Positions 22,079 through 34,951 of a stretch of DNA of 64,000 bases are shown piece by piece. Numbering within the stretch: position 1 is the first letter of the stretch; the number at the start of each line of letters is the position of its first letter. The DNA is from Globodera rostochiensis. Taxonomy: Eukaryota > Nematoda > Chromadorea > Rhabditida > Heteroderidae. Both the position numbers and the translations under genes were made by a program. The notes beneath the pieces were generated by a model. That model was given only the letters and a program-made list of their open reading frames with translations. It did no database searches and was not told the origin of the DNA. The DNA lies in NCBI GenBank assembly GCA_018350325.1, contig JAEVLN010000001.1, positions 6,167,254-6,231,253 on the forward strand, written 5' to 3'.

Positions 22079-25000
22079 TTATCGGCGCTCCCGCCCATTT
22101 GCGACCATCAACGGCGGCGGGTTCATCAGCACCGTCGTGTTATTGGCGCCGAAGAAGTTGGCGACCGCCTGGCGTGACCACGAAATGTTCGTCTCGGACC
22201 GTTTGTACACGAAAAGGTGCGGTCGGGCCGTTTCGTTCATTTGGTTGCGCATCAGATGCGGAATTTGAGTGGGCTCCATGGGCGCCTCGTACTCGTCGAA
22301 GATCAAATAACTAAGAAATGGACACAAAAGTAGTTTTAAATTGCATTGGTTGGGCTTGGAGGTCTCCGGTTTTCTGCTTACAGTCTGTAATCCTCCGGGT
22401 TGGTGACCGAGAACTGATGCGCAATCATGCGACAAAGCTTAGCAACATTCATTTTTGGCAGCACTGGGAAGGAGTGATACTAAAATCGGATTTTCATAAT
22501 TTAGAAAGGGATGAGTGAGTGACAATATACTTCAATGGTTCCCTCCTGTTCATTGGGAATTGCCACTCGTAAGAGGAGGTCGGATTCGTCCGAATCTTGT
22601 AGAGTCTTAACACAATCTAGCATCATGATGACACAATTACAGTAATAAAACCAAAAACAAACAAAACAAAACAAAAACCAACCGATTGTGAGCCCATAAA
22701 GTCCGCAAATGCGTACAATTGGTGAGCCCCACCGCCACCAGACTGAGCCAACTCCACATTCTTCAGACGTCGAATGCTCTCCGGATGCTTCAGCACGTGC
22801 ACTGCCGAAAAGAGGACGGACAAAAAATAGGAGGCATCGCCGGTGCTGAGCACTTAAAAATATTAAAATTAAAATAAAAAACAAACCAACAAAATTAGCT
22901 TAAAAAGCATTACGGACCTTGTTGAGGAAGAAGCTCCCACATGTACCATGCCTCAATTTCGCAATTAATGGTCGAACTTCGTGCCAGCAAATAGACGAGC
23001 CATCGGATTAATTCTGAAATAACAACAAAAAAAAAACGAATTAATAAAATAATAACGGAAATGCGAGGACCGTCAGCCGGCGGATGTTTCAGAGCGGCTG
23101 CAGCAGCACAAGAACTGCTCCCCGAGGTCGTCCGGTGTCTTGACATCGAAAATGCGGGTGACAAAGTCGAAAGTGCGGGCGACAGTGCGTAGTAACTGCT
23201 GCTGTGTTGATATGCTTTTGGGGTGCGCAACTGTTGAGGAGGCGATGAGAGTTCGTTGGACGGCCGATGGTTGTGTTGACGCGATGAATGGTCACTGCCG
23301 CTGACTGAGGACAAACTGGCGAAAGGGACGGCCAGCGACAGGACGCGGAGCAGTAGCTGCACCTTCTTCAACGGCGAGTAGTGATTCTGCATTTTGCGCA
23401 ACTGTCTGCTGATCTGCTCCATCCGAGCAGAATCCGGCAGCTCCGTACCCTCCGGAAAGCCCAGCTCAGCCGCACTCATTGAACGCACTTGGGCAATGTT
23501 CTCGGTCAACCTGCGCAGCTCGCCGTTGCTGGTGCTCTCCAAAATCATCAGACGGTATAAATGCGCCTTCAGCTTGGCTTAACAATAAAACAAAATTGCA
23601 AAAACAAATACATACGATCTGTCAAAATTAAATGGAGACAATCTGTCTAAATCAAAAAAACATACCCAACAGAATCTTGACCAGAACTTCTTCAAGAATT
23701 GCATCAATGTTGAGAAATTCGTCAATGTTCAAACGACTTCGCTCCCGCTTAATGATCGGATGTAAATCGGCCTCCCCGATCCTCATCAGATAGTTTTTCA
23801 TTCTAAAACAAAAGAAAAATTATGTGTAAATGTCAGTCACAACGACAAGAGACGTCGCACCCACCCGTTGATAAACTGTCGAACTCGCCGTATCACCACG
23901 TACGGGTCCTTCTCCCGAGAAAGCAAAGTGCACTCGATGAATTGATGTAAAGCGGCCTCGAACAGGGTTTGATCGTCTTTGGAAAGGCTAAATAAAAACA
24001 AACAAAGTTTAAGTGAAACATAACAAATAAAAAAGTGTCTTCTTACGCTTCGACATAACGTTGAATGACTTTTGCCGGGTCCTCCTCTCCCGGATGTTCA
24101 TTGGCCAAATTGCGCAGTCGGGACGGCGAGAAAACGGGCACAAGTGAGGGACAAATCGATGTGCTTTTGTTCGGATGCGTGCTGAGCTCGTCGACGGACG
24201 ATGAACAGGCGGGGATTGGCCGATGGTGGTGGCGCTGCTGTTTGTTGCTGCTTTGGCCAAAATTGAGCCCGTTCGTTCTGCTGATGCTTTCGTTGCAGCC
24301 GCTTTCTCTGGACTTTGTGTGGTCAGTAGTGCCGGAACCAACGCCAGAAATGTCCATCAACGAGCTGGTGCCATGCGCTCGCATCAAACTCCGACGATGG
24401 GCCCCAGCCGTAATGTGAGGAAAATGTGAACGCGAACAGTTGGCCATCCTAGCCGCCTTCTCCATCATTTCCAAACTGTCACTCTCCGGAACTTAATTTG
24501 GACAATAATCCGTTACTATTCATTTTATTCAAAAAAAAAAAAAAGCAAAACCAAGTTCGGACACGCGCGGAGATTCCTCCATTCGTCCATCGCCAAAACG
24601 GGCCAAATCCATCAAATTCTCCCAAGCATTCGAATCCCATGGCTCATTAAAATCTGTGCCCGCCACACTATGCGAGTCGTCCTCCTCATCTTCTGAAAGC
24701 ATAACAACCGTGGATTGATTAACAAATATGTCAAAATAATTCTCACCAATTATTAAGCCATGTCTCGCCGTTTCGTCCACGTTCAAGTGTCCTGCTGCTG
24801 CTGTTGCTGCAGTGTTGTCGACGACCGTCTCGGCCAGTTCAGCGCTGTTCCGTTGGTCACTCCGTCGCTGTGTTAGCAATTCGCCCAGCAACGAATACTC
24901 CGAACTGTGCGATTTCACCGGCACATCCGGCGCCTTGCGCTGCTTGACCAATGTGCCGCCGTTCGGCTGCTGCATTTGCTTAAGCTGAGGCCGCACCTGA

Positions 25001-28000
25001 AGCTGAACCTCACAAAACTGAGCCATTTTAGTCTGTAAGCAAATTAAAGAAAAAATAATTGTAAATATGAATTAACAATGGTTGCTCTTTAGCGCTGTGC
25101 TTCTTCACACTAATCTTATTGAATCGCGGATAAAGTGAGTTAATGATGGAAACGCGCTCTAATTACGCCTAAGTGGAGCGACGCGCGCATGGCGTTCTTT
25201 TTGGGGGGAAATTGATGACACGAAAAAAGAAAAGCAATTTGGTAAGGGATGGATGGGTCAATTAACAAAACCATTTCAAAAAGCCTAAGTGTCTCACAAA
25301 CAGACAGAAAAAATATTTTTCCTAGCAAAAAAAAAGGGGAAGAATTGTTTTTCACAAAAAAAATTGATCATTTTAAAATTCTCACCGCTGCAATCGCCGT
25401 TTTGGAAGTTCTGTTGCTGGAGTTTGTTGTACTGCTTGAACTGTTTCTGTGCTCGCCGTTCGACGTCCGCCACAGCGTAACATCGTCACCCAAATTCTCA
25501 TCGCAAACAAAGTGCCGTCGACCAAAGTCGTTTGTGTTGTTGTTGTTGTTCTGTCGCTGACCCTTTGAAGAAGTTATCGGCAGATGGCGATGCGCCGTCG
25601 TCACCATCGGATGCCCGTCCATTGTTGTGCCTTTTTGTTGCAGTAAACGGTTGATGGGCATCGGAATATTGCTCTGATGATGACAAAGCGAAATGTCACT
25701 TTTATTCCTAGCCATCAGCAAATTGTTGCCTTGATGATGATGCTGATGGTGAAGTGATGAATTGAGACAAATCCCCTCTATTGCTGGAGTGGCGAACCTG
25801 ATTTTTGGGATTAAAATAACTGGACGAATAAAATCAATGGAGAACATGATGAGAAACAATGCGATGACTACAAAGTGTTTCGCACAAAAATGAATGATGA
25901 TGGTCAAAAAGAAGAAAAAAACACACCGTTTTTGATCCGATTTCATCGAAACTTAATTTTGTACTAAAAATTAGAGTTGGCCGGGATCGGTCGGGATTAT
26001 CCCGGTTTCTGAAATCCCAATCCCGACTTATACCAAAAATCTCATAAAAATATGCAATGATTTCGTTACGAATTCAGTCATGGACGGCAAAAAATCTTCA
26101 AAAAATTGAATAAAAAATCTTTGGCGTTCTGTAAGAATTAGTGGCGTATGGGCACGGGGGTCACTTCGGTACCAGAAATTTTGAATTTCCGGGTTCCAAT
26201 TTCTAAACCAAATCGTTTACGGATTTCCGGAATAGGACTGTTCCGGAAACTAAAGTCGTTTACAATTAAGGAACTGGAACAGTTCCGGTTACGGATTTCC
26301 GGATTCCAATTTCTAAACCAAATCGTTTACGGATTTCCGGAATAGGACTGTTCCGGAAACTAAAGTCGTTTACAATTAAGGAACTGGAACAGTTCCGGTT
26401 ACGGATTTCCGGATTCCAATTTCTAAACCAAATCGTTTACGGATTTCCGGAATCGGACTGTTCCGGAAACTAAACTCGTTTACAATTCAGGAATGGAACA
26501 GTTCCGGAAACAAAAGTAGTTTACGGATTTCCGGATTGCGATTTCTAAACCAAATCGTTTACGGATTTCCGGATTGCGATTTCTAAACCAAATCGTTTAC
26601 GGATTTCCGGATTGCGATTTCTCTGTTCCGGAAACTAAAGTCGTTTACAATTAAGGAACTGGAACAGTTCCGGAAGCAAAAGTCGTTTACGGATTTCCGG
26701 ATTGCGATTTCTAAACCAAATCGTTTACGGATTTCCGGATTGCGATTCTAAACCAAATCGTTTACGGATTTCCGGATTGCGATTTCTACTGTTCCGGAAA
26801 CTAAAGTCGTTTACAATTCAGGAATGGAACAGGTCCGGAAGCAAAAGTCGTTTACGGATTTCCGGTTGCAATTTCTAAACCAAATCGTTTACGGATTTCC
26901 GGATTGCGATTCTAAACCAAATCGTTTACGGATTTCCGGATTGCGATTTCTAAACCAAATCGTTTACGGATTTCCGGAATAGGACTGTTCCGGAAACTAA
27001 AGTCGTTTACAATTAAGGAACTGGAACAGTTCCGGAAGCAAAAGTCGTTTACGGATTTCCGGATTGCGATTTCTAAACCAAATCGTTTACGGATTTCCGG
27101 ATTGCGATTCTAAACCAAATCGTTTACGGATTTCCGGATTGCGATTTCTACTGTTCCGGAAACTAAAGTCGTTTACAATTCAGGAATGGAACAGGTCCGG
27201 AAACAAAAGTCGTTTACGGATTTCCGGATTGCAATTTCTAAACCAAATCGTTTACGGATTTCCGGATTGCGATTTCTAAACCAAATCGTTTACGGATTTC
27301 CGGATTGCGATTTCTAAACCAAATCGTTTACGGATTTCCGGATTGCGATTTCTACTGTTCCGGAATCTAAAGTCGTTTACAATTCAGGAATGTAACAGGT
27401 CCGGAAGCAAAAGACGTTTACGGATTTCCGGATTGCGATTTCTAAACCAAATCGTTTACGGATTTCCGGATTGCGATTTCTACTGTTCCGGAAACTAAAG
27501 TCGTTTACAATTAAGGAACTGGAACAGTTCCGGAAGCAAAAGTCGTTTACGGATTTCCGGATTGAAATCAGAGAGGCTAGATCACCTTCGAGAAATATGG
27601 CAACAGGCTCCAAAAATATGGCATTTTTATGGCATCGAGGGTTCAAAAATATGGCATTTTTATGGCAGTCTTTTTAAGGAATTTTCAAAAAAAAATTTTT
27701 TTTTTAAATTTTGCTTCATTTTGGGAGGGAGGGGTTTGGCGGTGCCGATAGGTTTCTGGCTTCCCTGACTGAAGTGTGTGTGCGGCACAAAGTGATGTCA
27801 TTACCAGGCCGTACCAAGATGTACTTACCAGGAGTGCCGGTACCAAGCCCCAACATATGTAAGCCCTACACGGGGAGGGGGGACGGCACAACTCACTTTG
27901 GTGGCCTCTGTTGCCCCCGGAGCGTTCCTCCACGTCCGTCCTCCCCCACTCTCATCGCCTCGCCGTCACTTTTGTTTGGCGTTCTCGGCTGTGGCAACAC

Positions 28001-31000
28001 GCGCGCCAACGGGAAGTTGCCATTGCGCGGTGTTACTCGGTTACTGCTTGTTGTCGTTGTTGTTGGTGGCTGTTGTTGTTGTTGTTGTCCGCCTTCGTTC
28101 AGTGACTTCAGTCGAACCAACGCCGAGGCGATGGCACCACCGCCCGTGTCCGTGTTGGTCCGTCGAAAGGCCAATTGACGAACGCGCAGCACTTCCGGAC
28201 TCACTGAGAAGCGGTTTTAAATCCAAAATTCTTGAAGAAAAATTCATTGGGTGACTATGAATGATGTCATTAGTAGAAATGAATGATGTCATTAGTAGAA
28301 ATGAATGATGTCATTAGTAAAAATGAATGATGTCATTAGTAGAAATGAATGATGTCATTAGCAAAAAAGCAAGAATGGGAAGTTGAAACGCTCAATAAAA
28401 GGGGCGGATTTACCCCCTCGCCCACTTTGAGATAATGTTCCGCTGCTGTCATCAAAGCTGGCGCCGCTGTTTTCTCGTTTTGGTCGGCCAACAGCAGCAG
28501 CAGCAGAAGAAGTGGAATTTGTCCGTTTGAATCCCTTCAGGCGAGCAAAAAAGGATTTTGCGCCCTTTTGCTGCTCTTCGGCCACCGGCACAACGTCTCC
28601 TCCTCCCCGCCGCTGTTGCTGATAGGACCAATCACTGCAAATGCATTTTATTGATCACTCGACAATTCCAGACCCTTTTAGGTACAGAAAGAAGTTGGCA
28701 CAGAGAGCACACAATTCTCAAATGTGACCCGTGACAGTACCCCCCGTACTGGCGCCGGCCTAGCTACCGTACCCGTTTAGTTCCGGCTCCTCCCACAGCG
28801 TCCCGTAAAAATCATTTCTATTAGCCATTGTTCGGCTTCGATTTGTCGTCGTCTTTTTGCCAATGTCCGGCGGCGGCGGTGGCGGCGGCGGCGGGTGTCT
28901 CCGCTGCGGGGACGGAGAGAACAAACCGCGTAAAAACCCGCCGTTTCCCACGCGTCCCTCGCGCAGACTCTGTGGGGACGACGGCGGCCCATCGTTTTCC
29001 CAAGAACAACGCATTCCCCGCGACGGGAAAGCATTTAACGGACGGCCATGGACCGAATGGCTTTTGCGCAGAGGCACTGAACAAAAGGGACTCTATTCAA
29101 CGAACGCCGAGGAGAGCGAGAAGTACATAAAGCCATAAACACAACGCTCACCGTGCCCATTGTGATGGTTGGACGAGGGACACGGGTTACAGCAACAGCA
29201 ACAATGGTGTTGACTAGTTGGAAAGTGCTCCATGGAGGCAGAGGAGGCGGAGCAGTACATGAAGGTAGAAGATGATGCAGTTGGGGAAGGGGAGGACGGC
29301 GGCGGTTGAAGCGACGACGGCGGATGGTGGTGAGGGAGGTGGAACAACTGTGACGGGGATGAGGCGGACGAAGTGACGGATGAGGGGGAATGAACTGCTC
29401 GAGAACGTTGTTGCTGCTGTTGTTGTTGGTGCTGTTGTCCAAAAGTCGTCATCGGGTTGTACAGCACCATCGGAGCCGGGGGCACGGGCTTTGGGGGGAA
29501 AGGAGGCGGAGGACAGGACGAATTTGGGGAGAAAGACGAGGATGAAGGTGGTGAAGCTGAGAGTGGACTCGTCCAAAAGTCTGTGGGATGGAAGGGATGA
29601 AGCAAATTTGAATTTGAGCTTGAGGGGATGGAAGTGGGGGAGGGGAGGCGATCGAAGAAGGCGGGCGGGCGTGAAAGCTGACTGACTGGTTGATTGGCCG
29701 GCCAATTATTCCGCCAAAAAGCATCCCAAAAGCTGGGGAAAGAAGACAGGTCCCCCCCCCCCCCCCCAACCCCTCCCTCCCACAAAAAGCTTTAACCCCC
29801 CCCCCCAACCGCAGTTTAATTGGGATTTGGGGACACCTTTAACTAAAATCCAGCCTTGCCTTAAAATAAAATTAAGTGATTTAAATGGTCATATTTTCTG
29901 AGTGTTCCTTTAGGCGTTTTGTCGATGATTTTCTTCTCCCCAATCGAAAAATGCGCCTCCGGGGCTTAAAGAGTGAGAGAGAGTGAAGTTCCGTCCGCAA
30001 TTTGCCCCGAGGGAATGAGGGCAAGGTCAAATTGCCTCCGATCGGCGTCGGCTATCGGATGATTTTTTTTTGCGTCGCAATGATTTGTCAGATCGACGAC
30101 GAAAACGAAATTTACTTTTTTGTTTACGCATTTTAAGTCTCTTTCTTGCCCTCCCCTTTCATATAATTTGGGTGTTTTCACACATTTTTAAAATGCCATT
30201 TTTGCCACAACCTTGGCCCATTAGTGCGATGCCCTGCAGCGTTTGGATGCTCTCACAACGTGCCAACGTTTGCGGCAAGTTCAGTCGCACTTTCAGTTCG
30301 CCTTCCCCGTCCAAGCAGTAGTGCTCCAATAAAAGAGGCAGGCTGTTGAACCTTTGAAAATTGTTTTCTCAAATTTCTGCCCCCCATTTTTTTTTGGCGT
30401 TTCGTTTTGTACGTGTAGGGGGAGCCTTCGAGGCGTACCGCCGTGCCCGAGCCGACGGCCTCCACTAGGAAATGGTCCAGCTCGGGCTCCCGCGCGTCCG
30501 GTGAAGCGCGTTCAATCGAATTCGGCGCCAAACGGACGCTTAACGCCATCACATCGACGCGACGTTTTGTCGACGGCACAGGCGGCGGCGGCGGCGCGCG
30601 GATTGAGCAGCTATTATTTGATGCCGGGGAGCCGCCGCCGACAGCGGAAGGACGAAAGCCTCGACTGGACGCCCGAACGATGAAAACCTGAGGCAAATTG
30701 TTGAGGTTTTTGTAGCGGAAAATGTGGTTGCCCCGCTTCGTGTACCCCGGGGGGTTGTGCGGTCAGAAGATGCGCAACCGCTTGCCGGTCAAGATGTGAC
30801 AGAAACCAGATGGGATGGCATTTGACCAGCCGCTCTAGCAGGCTTATGCCGTGTCGTTGCCGGGGAGAATCTGTCGCCGCCGGGGAGGAGGAACATCCGA
30901 GTCGGGGCGGAAGCGATGACGCGGTGGTCGTCGGCGTGGTGGACCCGCCGCTGACGTCGGAGCCGTCACCGGAAAATCGTGCGGCATTTGCTGACCGGCT

Positions 31001-34000
31001 TAACATATATTCGTCCTCTGCTGCTGCTGCATTTTTCGTCGTCGTCGTTGTGGTGTCGTCCCCAACCAATTGGACGATGCCGTGGCACGCAATTTCCACG
31101 GACGGATGACGCTTTAAGACAAATGACGCGGACACCGACGCCGACTGCAACGACAAAGGCTCCGCGTCGTCGTCGTCGTCGCTCGCGGTGATCAGTTGAG
31201 GCGGCACAAGGCGATCCAAAGAGAAGCGCGGGCGTTGCCTTTCCTGAAAGTGCCCTCAAGCGAATTGTTGTTTTTTGTTGAAGCAACAGCAAAAGCAGCT
31301 GTTTATAATCGGATTTTCTAACTTTATTCCCTCACTTTTTGCTACACTTAATGGACGACGACGCTCGGGGGTATATTATAAAGCGGCGCCGCCCGATCAA
31401 ACGATCTCAGCTGGTTTAAAGCATTTTGCTTCCTAACTGATCAGTGATCATAAACATCGCCCGCCGATCCCCCGAAATGTGCACGCCCATTCAATGCATC
31501 GAAATGAACTATTAAAAGTAGAGATCGGACCGATCGAAAATCCGATCGACAAATTTTTGAGTGATCTAGAACGAATCTCAATCGTTTAATTTCCAAAATT
31601 TTGCGAGATTCGAAATTTTTTGACATTCTCGATTTGATCGGTCCTCAAGTCCGAACTCTAATTAAAAGAAGTTTTGCTTGCTTAACATCAATTGGACACA
31701 TTGAGCTAAATATTAGTGATGCTCGAGAGTCTCGGTCTCTCGGGTCTCGAACACCGAAAAAAAAGAAGTTTCCGGGGTTTTTTGTGGTCTCGGTCTTTGA
31801 GTCTCGGTAAAAAATTCGGGTCTCGAGCATCACTATTAAATTCTTTGTTCCATTTTAAATTTTTGAATTCCTCCACCTCTTCCGCCTCCGGGCCCGCGCT
31901 TGCGGCGCCTTCAAATGACGTCATGTCAGCTGCCGCCGCCGCCGCCGCCGCCGCCGCAGGCGGTGAAAAGCATTCGCGCAGCAATTCTTCCAACAAAAAA
32001 TGATTTTGTTCGACGCTTTTCGGAGGCTTTTTGACCGTCGGAATATTCGGGACAATTCGCTTGGGTTCCTCTGAATTAGCAGAAAACGACATTTTTCCGA
32101 AAAATAAAAATATTATTAGTTGGAAAAAAACTCTGACTGAATTCGAAGCCGAAGCTTATGAAAGGAGGGAGCCTAAAAAGGGGGGGGGGCTTTTTGGCGA
32201 TAGGTCAAAATGCCCTTAGGCTTAATTAGCATTTTGACCGTTTTATGCTTCTGGTTGGTATTTTTGACCGTTTTATGCTTCTGGTTGGCATTTCGTCCTG
32301 ACACGGGGCGCTTTTTTGCCGATGAATGGCTTTTGCCCTACCCAAAGGTAATTGACCACAAAATATGTTAATTTTTGCATTCTACAATTGGGAAGAAAAT
32401 GGAAACAAACCAACTGATTCATCCATTTGATCACAAATTTAATTCACAAAATACGATGGGCTTAATTACTGTACGATTGATCAATTACGGAAGGCAAAAC
32501 AACGAGAATATTTAAACATTGACAAAATCAAAACTATTTTAGGAACAATCATTGCAGGTCAATCGGATCAATGTGCGCCAAAAAGGTTCAAAAATAGCCG
32601 AAAAATCCCCCCGGGGGGAGGGGCAAAACAACTGACGCGACACTGCTTAGCCCCCGCGGGGGCAGAAGAAGAGAGTGATGGGGGCAGGCAGAGAAGCAGT
32701 GAGACGGAGAGAATCTGCTGCTGCTGGGGGGGGGGGGGGCAGAATGACGCCAATTCGGGGGCAGAATGGGCGAACGAACAGCACATTTTGTTGCGGGGAT
32801 ACATCCACACACTGTACAAACAAAAAGACCCCGGAGGGGAGGGAGGGGGGGGGGTCGTTCGATGGTTACGGCCCCCCGGGGGGGGGGGGGGGGGAGGAAG
32901 TTAAAGAAGAGATTTGCACCGTTGTTCTCGAGTGTATTGTATGAGCATTTTTAAGAGGGAAGAGAGCGCTTATTTTTTAGGGTTTGGCTTCCTTAAGAGA
33001 ACAGACATTGGCGGGAGGGATTCATGCGCAGTTCGGGCGCCCTTCCTGTCCTGCTCGTCCCCGGCGGCGGTGGTGGAAGAAATGAATGTTGGGGGGGAGG
33101 CGGGCCGGGGTTTGTGGAAGAAGTAATAAACATGAAGGAAGTAGGTATATTGGTTGGGTGATGATGATTTGATGGTGGTGGTGGTCGTCGTGGCGGGGGT
33201 GGGAAGGGGCGATCCGTGAAGGGTGTTTAGGGCGGCGGTATCGATTTGATTGTCCCCCGCCCCCCCGTCCCCCCCCCCCCCCCCCCCCCCCCCGTCGACG
33301 GGGCACACTTTCCCATAGGCGACAGAAGAATGAGAATGCTTTGAAAGGATGGGGAAAGGAATGAATGTGAATGAACGAATTGCACGGGTCATCTCACCTT
33401 CATATTTACTTACAATCCCCCAAAGGCTCCCCCCCCCCCCCCCTCACACGCACAACACTCAATTCAATTCAATTCAATTTCAACATGCTCACATGAGAGT
33501 AATCCGACCGATCGGGGATTGTTTTGTACAATACACAAAACACCAAAATATTCTATTTTAGGGGGGGGGCGGGTGGCGGCACGCTGAAAGTGCCATGGAT
33601 GGATTGGTTCAGTGAACGCCGGGGGGGCATTGGGGGGGGGGCGGGAGAATGAGTTAAAAACAACGTTCAAAAATGCTTTACCTCCTCCGTCATTTGTTTT
33701 GTGTCCTCCGATGGATTTCGGCGGCTTTTGTTGGACGACCATTGGCAGTCGCTTTCCCTGAACTTTCGGTCGGCCGATTGTCCGTTGGCCGTTCCTTTTA
33801 ATGTTTGGGACAAATGGCCTAAATGTTTGAACGTCCGCGCACCTCTGCTGTTGTTGTTGTTGTTGTTGTTGTTTGCTAATTCCTTCTTTTGGTGTGCACG
33901 AGGAAGTGGGCTAAATTTTGAGTGTTTTGGGAAGGAACGAAGGGCTGGGCCGAGAACTAGATCAAAATGATCAGACCCTCCCAGACTAAGCAGGCCAAAA

Positions 34001-34951
34001 ATTGGAGGTGATCAGACTTGGAATAAGCGTCTCAGATTGGGCAATGGGATCAGATGGAAGTGATCAGACATCACCGGCATCAGAAGAAAGTGATCAGACC
34101 TAATACCGCCGAATATCAGAAGGAAATGATCAGACCCTCCCAGACTAAGCCAAAAATTGGAGGTGATCAGACTTGGAATAAGCGTCCAGATTGGGCCAAA
34201 GGGATCAGATGGAAGTGATCAGACATCACCGGCATCAGAAGAAAGTGATCAGACCTAATACCGCCGAATATCAGAAGGAAATGATCAGACCCTCCCAGAC
34301 TAAGCAGGCCAAAAATTGGAGGTGATCAGACTTGGAATAAGCGTCCCAGATTGGGTGGGATCAGATGTAAGTGATCAGACATCACCGGCATCAGAAGAAA
34401 GTGATCAGACCTAATACCGCCGAATATCAGAAGGAAATGATCAGACCCTCCCAGACTAAGCCAAAAATTGGAGGTGATCAGACTTGGTATAAGCGTCCAG
34501 ATTGGGCCAAAGGGATCAGATGGAAGTGATCAGACCCAATACCGTCGTATATCAAAGTGATCAAACCCAATACCGTTGGAATATCTGTCGAACTGACCAT
34601 ATTTTGTAATGGAAATGTGCCTCTCCTCGTCGGCGGCGGGGCATTTGGTTGCATTTGCTTTTGTTGTCCATCGCCGGCGGCGATTGTCCCGACACTTTTT
34701 CGCCTTTCTGTTCCATTTGTTGTGCCCCCGGGGTGCTGCTTTTTTTGTTCCGTTGATTCGTCCAACTTTTTCTCCGATGCCGCCTCCTTTGATGACTTTG
34801 CCAGCAGCAGATTTTGAGTGCCATCGGCGGCATTTGGACGAACATTTTTCACGGCATCATCGGACGACGCAGAAATGCCGACGGTATTATGCCGTCGTGG
34901 CTTTGGCACCGGTTTAGCCGCAATTGTAGAAGATGATGACATCGTCGACAA
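22079..34951 (-). CDS. rin-1: RIN-type Ras/Rab interactor (SH2 - proline-rich - VPS9 - RA)
   Basis: RIN proteins link activated Ras to endocytosis by activating Rab5 through a VPS9 domain. This is a large minus-strand gene. 5' exons near 34951-34595 (PVPKPRRHN, an SH3-ligand type motif), about 33850-33690, 32060-31874 and 31245-30755 join in matching phases. The SH2 domain reads SLLERLVKCHPIWFLSHLDR, AHLLTAQPPG, then after a 60-nt intron VFIVRAS, MALSVRL, and FNSLPLLLEHYCLDGEGELK (31000-30190). Proline- and Gln-rich exons follow at 29730-27900. The RH/VPS9 region runs from about 24470 to 22690 (LFEAALHQFIECTLL, LIRWLVYLLARSSTINCEIE, STGDASYFLSVLFSAVHVL). The C-terminal Ras-association part contains VAKLCRMIAHQFSVTNPEDY and ends ANGRERR at 22079. 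Introns contain three satellites and two MITEs. The exact 5' end is uncertain. Confidence 0.85.
26150..27575. repeat. 1.4-kb satellite in a RIN intron
   Basis: A unit of about 37 bp containing TTTCTAAACCAAATCG and TTTACGGATTTCCGGATTGC is repeated about 25 times. It is interspersed with a second word (CTGTTCCGGAAACTAAAGTC, then AACTGGAACAGTTCCGG) to give a higher-order pattern. Both words contain TTCCGGAA-type palindromes. It ends at about 27565; two copies of a ggcatttttatggca word follow it at 27600-27667. Confidence 0.9.
28250..28366. repeat. 22-bp minisatellite, five copies, RIN intron
   Basis: The unit GAATGATGTCATTAGTAGAA plus two bases is repeated five times almost perfectly. TGATGTCAT is a CRE-like palindrome. 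The array lies between two proline/Ser-rich exons. Confidence 0.85.
31519..31660. mobile_element. hAT-like MITE with perfect 8-bp TSD (ATTAAAAG)
   Basis: The ends are TAGAGATCGGACC and GTCCGAACTCTA. The 8-bp sequence ATTAAAAG flanks both sides (31511-31518, 31661-31668). The interior carries reiterated GATCGG/CCGATC words. It is 142 bp, non-coding, and sits in a 5' intron of RIN. Relatives occur near 43991, 53165 and 61913. Confidence 0.88.
31714..31835. mobile_element. Short MITE of the CTCGAGA subfamily
   Basis: The perfect inverted ends TAGTGATGCTCGAGA-like and CTCGAGCATCACTA enclose reiterated GTCTCGG words. No clean target duplication is seen. It lies 53 bp from the MITE at 31519-31660 and shares its internal words with the element at 63750-63967. 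Confidence 0.7.
33968..34560. repeat. About 155-bp satellite, roughly four copies, RIN 5' intron
   Basis: The unit starts GATCAGACCCTCCCAGACTA and contains several GTGATCAGAC words plus ACATCACCGGCATCAGAAG and AATACCGCCGAATATCAG. Copies start near 33968, 34127, 34281 and 34439, the last partial. The array ends just before the donor of the exon that carries PVPKPRRHN. Confidence 0.85.

Noticed and set aside
25368..25946. Separate membrane-protein gene starting MKSDQKRCVFFFFL
   Set aside because: The hydrophobic start lies in intron sequence. A TCAG acceptor at about 25799 and the phase of the 3' donor show that the downstream part is an exon of the RIN gene.
26150..27575. CRISPR-like repeat with palindromes
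   Set aside because: Repeats of about 37 bp follow each other without variable spacers inside a RIN intron. Satellite DNA.
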